A stretch of 55,258 bases of DNA from Candidatus Omnitrophota bacterium. GTDB taxonomy: Bacteria > Omnitrophota > Gorgyraeia > Zapsychrales > Zapsychraceae. The stretch lies in contig JACROV010000041.1 in the NCBI GenBank assembly GCA_016214285.1, positions 1-55,258 on the forward strand, given 5' to 3'. Below, piece by piece: positions 49,572 through 55,258 of this stretch. The position numbers and the translations under genes are program-made. Every line of letters begins with the position of its first letter. Positions within the stretch are counted from its first letter, which is position 1. The notes beneath the pieces are model-generated. The model was not told the DNA's origin and did not search any database. It was given only the letters and a program-made list of their open reading frames with translations.

Positions 49572-51104
49572 TTACTTTCCGGGGGATTCTATTGGCGCAA
49601 CGACTTTATTGAGGGCGTTGATATAGGCCTTGGCGGAGGCTTCCAGAATATCGGTGCTGGCCCCGTGCGCGATGACACTTTTATTTCTAAAATTGACTTT
49701 AATCGTTACTTCGCCCAACGCGTCTTTACCCTGCGTAACAGAATGGATCGTATAATCCAGCAACTTCCCTTTGACCTTGGTGATGGCATCGATCGCCTTG
49801 TAGCAAGCGTCCACAGGACCATCACCAGTGGAACTCTTCTTGTAGGTTTTCGTTTTTGATCTTAAAACGATGCCCACTTCGGTCTTGATATTGGTGCCGC
49901 TTTTTGTGGCCAGACTGACCAGGCTCCAGGTCTTTTCAACCGCCTTAATTTCATCTTCAACAATGGCGATCAGGTCTTCATCGAAAATCTGCTTTTTCTT
50001 GTCAGCGACACGTTTGAAACGTTCAAACGCTTGCTCTGATTGCGTGTCATTAAGATCGATGCCCAGATGTTTCAGGCGCACGCGAAAGGCGTGCCGGCCG
50101 GAATGTTTGCCCAAGACCAGCCCTGTCCCCACAAACCCGACGTCCTCCGGACGCATGATCTCATACGTGGAACGCTCCTTCAAGATGCCGTCCTGATGAA
50201 TGCCGGCTTCATGACGAAACGCGTTGTTGCCAACGATCGCTTTATTTGGCGCAACAGCAAATCCCGTGTACTTGCTAACCAGCCGTGAAACCCGGCAAAT
50301 CTCCGGTGTCTGGATATTCGTCACGCATTTATAAATATCGGAACGCGTTCTTAAAGCCATTACGATCTCTTCCATAGAAGCATTGCCGGCGCGTTCCCCA
50401 ATACCATTAATAGTACATTCAACCTGACGGGCACCGTTACGGACCGCCGCCAGCGAATTGGCAACAGCAACCCCCAGATCATCATGGCAATGGACAGAAA
50501 TAACCGCCTTATTAATGTTGGGGACATTATTCTTAATATCCGCGATCAACTGCCCGTATTCAATAGGCATGGCATAACCGACCGTATCCGGAATATTCAC
50601 CGTGGTCGCCCCAGCATCGATAACGGCTTCAAGGATCCGGTATAAAAATAATTTTTCCGACCGGGAAGCATCTTCCGGAGAAAATTCCACATCAGCGGTC
50701 TTGTGGCGGGCATATTTAACGGCATCGACCGCCATCTGCAGGATCTCTTCCTGGGTTTTCTTTAATTTATGCTGCATATGGATCTTGGAGGTCGCCAGAA
50801 AGACATGGATGCGCGACCGGGCCGCGGGCTTCAAGGCATCAGCGGCCGCATCGATATCGGCTTTCAAGGAACGTGCCAAACCGCAGACGATCGATCCTTT
50901 GATATGCCTGGCAACGCTCTTGACGGAATCGAAGTCGCCTTTGGAAATGACCGGAAATCCCGCCTCGATGATATCAACGCCCAGGCGCTCCAAGGCGTGC
51001 GCGATCTCCAGCTTCTCGCGCTCGTTCATGCTGGCGCCGGGCGCCTGCTCGCCGTCGCGCAGCGTCGTGTCAAAAATAAAAACTCTGTCCTGGTCTTGAC
51101 TCAT
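49572..51104 (-). CDS. leuA: 2-isopropylmalate synthase
   Basis: LeuA condenses acetyl-CoA with 2-oxoisovalerate, committing carbon to leucine. The HMGL-like barrel has FDTTLRDGEQAPGASM near residue 10 and the metal-binding HCHDDLGVAVANSLAA. GNASMEEIVMAL follows, and the C-terminal LeuA dimer/allosteric domain (from about residue 370) is present, giving the full 510 aa of the leucine-sensitive type. A citramalate synthase role cannot be excluded by eye. Two genes away is ilvC, whose product leads to the LeuA substrate. Confidence 0.93.
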   Translation of the reverse strand: MSQDQDRVFIFDTTLRDGEQAPGASMNEREKLEIAHALERLGVDIIEAGFPVISKGDFDSVKSVARHIKGSIVCGLARSLKADIDAAADALKPAARSRIHVFLATSKIHMQHKLKKTQEEILQMAVDAVKYARHKTADVEFSPEDASRSEKLFLYRILEAVIDAGATTVNIPDTVGYAMPIEYGQLIADIKNNVPNINKAVISVHCHDDLGVAVANSLAAVRNGARQVECTINGIGERAGNASMEEIVMALRTRSDIYKCVTNIQTPEICRVSRLVSKYTGFAVAPNKAIVGNNAFRHEAGIHQDGILKERSTYEIMRPEDVGFVGTGLVLGKHSGRHAFRVRLKHLGIDLNDTQSEQAFERFKRVADKKKQIFDEDLIAIVEDEIKAVEKTWSLVSLATKSGTNIKTEVGIVLRSKTKTYKKSSTGDGPVDACYKAIDAITKVKGKLLDYTIHSVTQGKDALGEVTIKVNFRNKSVIAHGASTDILEASAKAYINALNKVVAPIESPGK

Positions 51105-51727
51105 CGTGGGGCACCTGACTTTTCTGTCGTTTCCTGAAACCTTTTTATCGCTTCACGGGCGAATTTTAACGTTACCCTCTCCTGCCCGTTCCCAAATTTA
51201 TTCGCATGTGAATAAATCGTAACATTGTCCAAATCATTGAGCGTGACGTGCCGGCGCTTGATGCCTTCCAGGCGGATATTCAATCCCGCTCTTCGGATGT
51301 TCGCTGTTTCAATCCCGAATACGCTGACGAATTCCTTTAACGTCTTTTGCGAATATCCCCACTTATGATTGCCGAAATGCCCGATATAGATCCTCGATTC
51401 CCAAAGATTTTCGCCGAAGATAAAATCGACAAAATTATTGTAACCGAACTTAAAATATCGCAAAAGGATCGTTTTAAAATCCGGCACTTGCAGCGTGATC
51501 TTTCCTCCGACCTTCAATACCCGCGTCCATTCATAAAAAACCAGATAACGGATATATTTGTCAAAGTGTTCCAAAAGGTCTTCCCCAAGAAGCTCTTCCG
51601 CGCTCTGGTCAGCGTACGGCAAAGGCTTGCTGATGTCATGCACTACATCCGGACGACATTCCGGCACCGAATCGATGTTGATCCAGCCTTCCAGCTTCTT
51701 AGTGCCACAGCCTAAATGAAGTTTCAT
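51101..51727 (-). CDS. SAM-dependent methyltransferase, class I
   Basis: A 208-aa protein. KLHLGCGTKKLEGWINID is the SAM-binding loop (GxGxxxxxGxxNxD), DVVHDISKPLPYADQSAEEL gives the second acidic residue, and VLKVGGKITLQVPDF is the post-I strand. This compact form (methyltransf_11-like with LHLGCG and WxNID) is common near polysaccharide loci, so a glycan substrate is possible; it cannot be read from sequence. The start overlaps leuA (ATGA). Confidence 0.85.
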   Translation of the reverse strand: MKLHLGCGTKKLEGWINIDSVPECRPDVVHDISKPLPYADQSAEELLGEDLLEHFDKYIRYLVFYEWTRVLKVGGKITLQVPDFKTILLRYFKFGYNNFVDFIFGENLWESRIYIGHFGNHKWGYSQKTLKEFVSVFGIETANIRRAGLNIRLEGIKRRHVTLNDLDNVTIYSHANKFGNGQERVTLKFAREAIKRFQETTEKSGAPR

Positions 51728-51731
51728 GACA

Positions 51732-51812
51732 GTTTTGTGTTATGTTTTATGTGTTATGCAATTGAAATCGTTTGGCTTTTATCCATGACACATAACACAT
51801 GACACATAAAAC
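51732..51812. repeat. Inverted repeat of TGTTATG/CATAACA units upstream of the methyltransferase gene
   Basis: Left arm 51732-51758 (GTTTTGTGTTATGTTTTATGTG...) and right arm 51784-51812 (CATGACACATAACACATGACAC...) are near complements around a ~25-base centre. The gap of 97 bases between ilvC and the methyltransferase has no gene. The symmetry resembles the other non-autonomous repeats here. Confidence 0.6.
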
Positions 51813-51824
51813 AAACCTTCCCTT

Positions 51825-52817
51825 TTACTTTTTCATCCAAGACATCATGGCCCGCAACTCTTTACCGACTTTCTCCACGGGATGATTCCCTGCATCTTCA
51901 CGGTACTTATTGAAATTCGGCCGGCCGTTTTTATTTTCCTTCATCCATTCCCGCGCGAATTTCCCGGACTGGATCTCTTTTAAGATCTTTTTCATTTCCT
52001 TGAGAGTGCGATCCGTGATGATGCGCGGCCCGCGCGTGTAATCACCGTATTCCGCCGTATCGGAGACCCGTTGGCGCATGCCGACGATCCCGCCTTCATA
52101 GATCAGATCCACGATCAATTTCAATTCATGCAGACATTCGAAATACGCCATCTCCGGAGCGTAGCCGGCTTCGATGAGCGTTTCATATCCGGCCTTGATC
52201 AACGCGCTCGTTCCACCGCACAAAACCGCTTGTTCCCCGAAAAGATCCGTTTCGGTCTCTTCCCGGAAACTCGTTTCGAAAATTCCCGCGCGGCCGCCGC
52301 CGATGCCCCTGGCGTAAGCCAACGCGTCCTTCAAAGCGTTTCCCGACGCGTTTTGATGAATGGCGACCAGACACGGCACGCCTTTGCCTTCTTCAAACTG
52401 CCGGCGCACCAACGCCCCCGGCCCTTTGGGCGCGATCATCCAGACATCCACATCCGCGGGAGGCCTGATCTGCCCGAAATGGATATTAAATCCGTGAGAA
52501 AATGCGATCGACTTGCCTTTTTTGAGATAACGTTTAATGGACTTGCGATAAAGTTCTCCTTGCACGTGATCCTGCGTTAAGATCATGAGGACATCGGCTT
52601 TTTTCGCCGCCACATCCGCATCAACCGGCTCAAACCCGTCTTTCTTGGCTTGATCATAATTGACCCCACCGGGTCTTTGGGCGACCAAAACGTTCAGGCC
52701 GCTATCGCGCAGACTTAACGCCTGTCCCCGGCCCTGGATACCATATCCCACGATGGCGATGGTCCGGCCTTCATACACATTCAAATCGGCATCTTTGTCA
52801 TAATAAATTTTAGCCAT
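51825..52817 (-). CDS. ilvC: Ketol-acid reductoisomerase
   Basis: IlvC reduces and rearranges acetolactate for valine, leucine and isoleucine. [18 protein letters not shown] is the NADPH loop; the Mg-binding residues lie in the C-terminal domain ([14 protein letters not shown] and [17 protein letters not shown]). At 330 aa it is the short (class I) type. ATG 52817 (MAKIYYDKD) has AAGGA six bases upstream and is preferred over an 11-codon longer frame. It has its own strong promoter. ilvB and ilvN are not in the window. Confidence 0.96.
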   Translation of the reverse strand: MAKIYYDKDADLNVYEGRTIAIVGYGIQGRGQALSLRDSGLNVLVAQRPGGVNYDQAKKDGFEPVDADVAAKKADVLMILTQDHVQGELYRKSIKRYLKKGKSIAFSHGFNIHFGQIRPPADVDVWMIAPKGPGALVRRQFEEGKGVPCLVAIHQNASGNALKDALAYARGIGGGRAGIFETSFREETETDLFGEQAVLCGGTSALIKAGYETLIEAGYAPEMAYFECLHELKLIVDLIYEGGIVGMRQRVSDTAEYGDYTRGPRIITDRTLKEMKKILKEIQSGKFAREWMKENKNGRPNFNKYREDAGNHPVEKVGKELRAMMSWMKK

Positions 52818-52841
52818 TGGGTTTCCTTTCAGAGTTTCTTG

Positions 52842-52890
52842 ACCCTTCACTTCGTTCAGGGTGAGACCATTGACTTTTTCAACGGTCTCA
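52842..52890 (-). other. Hairpins in the ilvC leader
   Basis: TGAGACCATTGA and TCAACGGTCTCA (52862-52873, 52879-52890) form an 11-of-12-bp stem with a 5-base loop, and ACCCT/AGGGT (52842-52846, 52858-52862) a second small stem that shares one base with it. They lie between the likely transcription start and the Shine-Dalgarno. There is no T-tract, so an attenuator is not demonstrated. Confidence 0.5.
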
Positions 52891-52901
52891 AATTGGCAAT
52901 T

Positions 52902-52931
52902 ATTTTAACACAGCCCGCGCCACGGCGTCAA
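52902..52931 (-). promoter_or_regulatory. Strong sigma-70-like promoter for ilvC
   Basis: On the minus strand TTGACG (52926-52931) and TAAAAT (52902-52907) are 18 bases apart, each one base from consensus. A transcript would start near 52895 and carry a leader of about 78 bases before the ilvC ATG. Confidence 0.7.
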
Positions 52932-52989
52932 ATTAATCACTTCCCAATGCCCGCCTTTATCCAGGCCGATTCTTTCCCCACAAAAACCT

Positions 52990-53022
52990 AATCGTGCCAT
53001 AATCGTGCCATAATCGTGCCAT
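52990..53022. repeat. Three tandem copies of an 11-base unit
   Basis: AATCGTGCCAT is repeated exactly three times, immediately followed by TCATCATGATGA, a palindrome. It lies just after the stop of the HATPase_c_4 fragment. No spacers are present, so it is not CRISPR. Confidence 0.85.
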
Positions 53023-53034
53023 CATCATGATGAC

Positions 53035-53715
53035 TTAATCGCTCCATCGATACCTTAAGCTCCGGCCGCTTCCCACGGCTGCGACAACCTTCTTGGCGAC
53101 AAGATCATTCAGATCTCGATTCGCCTGCCGGACAGAAATTCCAGCCAAATCGACGTATTGCTTCCGCGAAATACCTCCGTGTTGCTTAATGAACTCCATC
53201 GCCTTTTTCTGCCGATCGTTCAAATCAAGCTTGCGAAGTTTCACGTCCTCAATCGTCTTCTCAAAGCTCTTCCCCGGGCCAACCAAAACAATCTCAAAGC
53301 CGCCGGAATTATTCGCGAACGCGGGATCCGGCAACTTCTCCTTGCGCATTTCCTCAACGATCCGGTTCGTGCCGCGCCCCCATCGCTCGATATATTTGAT
53401 CAGATAGAGTTTATCGGCGAGAAACTGGTTCCTCGGGATTGACCGGTGCTTTTCTTTCAGCTGTTGGTGGGTCAGTTGTCTTGGTAACTCGCCCGGGTTC
53501 CAAATCTCAATGCGGTCATCGTAGATCGCCAGTTGTATATCACCGTTCGCCCAATAATCCCGATGAGCCAAGGCATTATTCAATGCCTCCTCCAAAGCCC
53601 TTAAGGGATACTCCCATTTATCATACCTCTGGTTCGCGTCAAAAAAGACTGCTTTGTCAAACCTATTCCTAAGACTCCTAATACCCAACCGATAGAATCC
53701 ATCAGCCCCCCTCAT
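53035..53715 (-). pseudogene. C-terminal fragment of an AlbA_2/HATPase_c_4 ATP-dependent helicase-like protein
   Basis: The 226 aa match the C-terminal half of proteins annotated as RecG-like or Schlafen AlbA_2 regulators. WEYPLRALEEALNNALAHRDY and IYDDRIEIWNPGELP are the HATPase_c_4 blocks, YIERWGRGTNRIVEEM the following helix, and a winged helix (HGGISRKQYVDLAGISVRQANRDL) ends it. The N-terminal AlbA_2 DNA-binding/ATPase part, normally ~200 residues, is missing. The frame starts two bases after the stop of the XRE-ImmA gene with no Shine-Dalgarno, so it looks like a deletion remnant, though it could be translated by coupling. Confidence 0.7.
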
Positions 53716-53717
53716 TA

Positions 53718-54806
53718 TTACTTTTGTTCTTTCTCAACAAATTTCAAACGGTTTCTTATCCGCGCCCATTGCTTCCAGTCGCTGTAGTCATGAGACAATC
53801 TTCCCGCCACAATACCCGGCGAAATATTGATTGCGTTGGCAAAATTTGTGACTGAACCATAAGAAAAATCGTTCTTTTGGCGGAAATTCGCGTACTCATT
53901 CCGGGGAATCAACGTGTTCGTCGCGAATTCATCAGCTTCCTTTTCTTTCTCGATCGAATCCAGATGTTTCCCATCTTCAAATTCAACAAATTGGTCTGTC
54001 TTCCCGTGCTTAAACACATGGGCCAATTCATGGAAAAAGGTAAACCAGAAGATATCACTGTAATTTCCCCTCAAGCTAAGCTGGACAATCGCTTTGTCGT
54101 TGACCCATCTGGTGGCGCCGTTAACAAACGTATTCTTGGAATAAGGGACGAAGACAACGGCGGCCCCGAAAGACGCGCAGAGGTCAACCATCTTACGTTC
54201 AAAGACATCGGGGTTCTGCCTGGTCAATCCTCTTAATTCCTCCAATGAGTCAATTAATTTGTTCTTGTCAAACTCTCCCGTTTGAATTTTCTGGGCCTCA
54301 AGTTCACCGCATCGCAACCAGGCGGCGAGAGATTCATGAGATAAATTCTTCTGGTTCGATTTACGGAAAGCGACCGCCTGGATCTTCGGGATTAAATCCA
54401 GAGAGCTGACGCCAAAGAAATTAAGCAAGTTCATTATCTTCTCTTGAGCGACATTGGTCTTTTTGACATAGCCCCATTTCGCCAATTCAACATAACAGGA
54501 GAATTTTCTTAAATTAACCAATTCATGAGACAACTTTTTCTCAACTTCCAATCGCGCCAATGTTTCCTGATAATTTCTCTGCAAATTGTTCCAAAAGGCG
54601 ACAGACATCCCGAACACAGCGGATAATCTGATCGCCGTCTCAGGCGTCACAGAACTCTTACCCTGAACGATCTCATTGATTGTTTTAGGCGTCAAGCCCG
54701 TTCTTTCAGCCAGTTCCGCCTGGCTCATGCCAGCCGCCTCTAAAGTTTCCTGCAACGTTTTGCCGGGGTGTATCGCGACATTTGGATTAAAGGTAGTCTC
54801 TCCCAT
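53718..54806 (-). CDS. XRE-HTH plus ImmA/IrrE metalloprotease protein (HigA-like)
   Basis: A 362-aa protein. The N-terminal HTH (MSQAELAERTGLTPKTINEIVQG, about residues 27-49) is of the HigA/VapI type. The C-terminal part is an ImmA/IrrE-like peptidase with FFHELAHVFKHG as HExxH (about residue 260) and a downstream EKEADEFATNTLI zinc ligand. Such proteins act as antitoxins or phage-repressor-cleaving regulators. It has GGAGG four bases from the ATG, ten bases after a HigB-like frame, in the reversed toxin-antitoxin order typical of higBA. Confidence 0.9.
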   Translation of the reverse strand: MGETTFNPNVAIHPGKTLQETLEAAGMSQAELAERTGLTPKTINEIVQGKSSVTPETAIRLSAVFGMSVAFWNNLQRNYQETLARLEVEKKLSHELVNLRKFSCYVELAKWGYVKKTNVAQEKIMNLLNFFGVSSLDLIPKIQAVAFRKSNQKNLSHESLAAWLRCGELEAQKIQTGEFDKNKLIDSLEELRGLTRQNPDVFERKMVDLCASFGAAVVFVPYSKNTFVNGATRWVNDKAIVQLSLRGNYSDIFWFTFFHELAHVFKHGKTDQFVEFEDGKHLDSIEKEKEADEFATNTLIPRNEYANFRQKNDFSYGSVTNFANAINISPGIVAGRLSHDYSDWKQWARIRNRLKFVEKEQK

Positions 54807-54815
54807 AGTCCCTCC

Positions 54816-55133
54816 TCAATGGTAATCAATGCACACATCGGTAATTTCGATCTTGGTTATGGTCTTGAGATCGTTTGCCTCTCCATTTAATGGGGCAAGA
54901 ACAATACGCTTCGGATGTTTTAAATCAACGGCGAAAGCCCCCTGGCGGCTGCCGGACAAAGGGTGCAGCCTGGCTTGCGGTAATTTTGAGATATCAAACA
55001 GATTCTCGGCGGAAAGAAATTCATTGATTCGTTTTATGATTTGGTCGGCTTGCTGCGGACCGTATAAACGGGAAAGCCGCTTATGGTCCTCGCAAATTTT
55101 CTTTATTTTCGAAGCCTTAAACTCATCTTCTAC
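54816..55133 (-). CDS. HigB/RelE-type toxin frame, start codon not found
   Basis: On the minus strand this frame reads VEDEFKASKIKKICEDH at the start, then KLPQARLHPLSGSR, GAFAVDLKHPKRIVLAP and ITDVCIDYH at the stop. This is the HigB/RelE mRNA-cutting toxin pattern (LPxxRxHxLxGxRxGxFAVDLxHPxRIxxxP). The coordinates begin at the GTA (Val) codon that aligns with the usual start. The frame stays open to a TGA at 55209-55211, but I see no ATG, GTG or TTG in between, so it may be silenced or use an odd start. It precedes the HigA-like gene by ten bases. Confidence 0.7.
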   Translation of the reverse strand, partial: VEDEFKASKIKKICEDHKRLSRLYGPQQADQIIKRINEFLSAENLFDISKLPQARLHPLSGSRQGAFAVDLKHPKRIVLAPLNGEANDLKTITKIEITDVCIDYH

Positions 55134-55258
55134 AGTTTGACTTAATTTCTTTAATTTTCTCGACGAGACCTCTGGCGTCGTAGTTTTCTTGGCACCGCAT
55201 CCTGGCTGTCATCAACCGACGTCAGGAAGACTTGATCGTGGCCGGCAACGCGACACCC
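55134..55258. other. Window edge, no gene recognised
   Basis: A 29-codon minus-strand frame (ATG 55212, TGA 55123-55125) would start MTARMRCQENYDARGLVEK and end by overlapping the HigB-like frame out of phase. It has no recognised family. The rest runs off the window, and I can support nothing further. Confidence 0.3.

Noticed and set aside
52990-53022. Short CRISPR-like repeats
   Set aside because: The 11-mers are directly adjacent with no spacers and there are no cas genes in the window; the DUF2779 protein is Cas4-like only by fold.
54829-55140. 103-aa plus-strand open frame at the right edge
   Set aside because: It is the antisense of the HigB-like frame, which has clear family motifs.

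Overview
The window is about 55 kb of a diderm bacterial chromosome of moderate GC. Every gene I can support lies on the minus strand. The gene content points to an uncultured PVC-type lineage, and my best guess is Omnitrophota: complete Kdo/lipid A export and assembly genes, the uppS-cdsA-dxr-rseP-proS-rimP-nusA-infB super-operon, a CpaF/Tad ATPase, many domain fusions and many small palindromic repeats at gene junctions. The phylum assignment is inference; the Gram-negative envelope follows from the genes.

Layout, read along the plus coordinates (transcription runs right to left). 1-2910 is accessory: the 5' end of an ISL3-type transposase abuts a truncated DUF2779 (Cas4-like nuclease plus DEDD exonuclease) gene, which is the last gene of a tightly coupled four-gene cassette (unknown 244-aa protein, DUF6884-like protein, GIY-YIG-like protein, DUF2779 protein). 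2960-8373 holds queA, spoIID-like, DUF2905, ruvB, scpA and trpS. 8439-18994 is the translation/isoprenoid/phospholipid super-operon, with a cpaF gene inserted between rseP and proS. 18997-27367 holds envelope coiled-coil and OmpA-like genes, purA, a membrane protein, serA with a class V aminotransferase, clpP, a short trigger factor and lptB. 27342-43216 is an LPS factory: a fused LptC-LptA, kdsC, kdsD, kdsA, kdsB, heptose-7-phosphate kinase, three GT9 enzymes, a GT4, a GT4-GT9 fusion, an LpxL-ELM1 fusion, lpxK and waaA. 43227-47855 holds xerC/D, topA, dprA and an AT-rich aroK. 47883-52817 holds pilD, aroE, leuA, a small methyltransferase and ilvC. 53035-55133 is accessory again: a truncated HATPase_c_4 protein, an XRE-ImmA/IrrE antitoxin-like protein and a HigB-type toxin frame that lacks a normal start.

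The genes work together mainly in envelope building: Kdo synthesis (KdsD, KdsA, KdsC, KdsB), lipid A phosphorylation and acylation (LpxK, LpxL domain), Kdo transfer (WaaA), core glycosyl transfer (GT9/GT4 set) and export (LptB, LptC-LptA). Undecaprenyl, isoprenoid and CDP-diacylglycerol synthesis (UppS, Dxr, CdsA) feed the same envelope.

The most unusual items are the four-gene nuclease cassette broken by an insertion sequence, several fusions (LptC-LptA, LpxL-ELM1, GT4-GT9), domain losses (trigger factor without its PPIase domain, prolyl-tRNA synthetase with a zinc ribbon where the editing domain would be), and palindromic repeats that have moved into the ends of rimP, lpxK, lpxL and topA. 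There is no intergenic gap above about 250 bases, and I see no tRNA, rRNA or CRISPR array.
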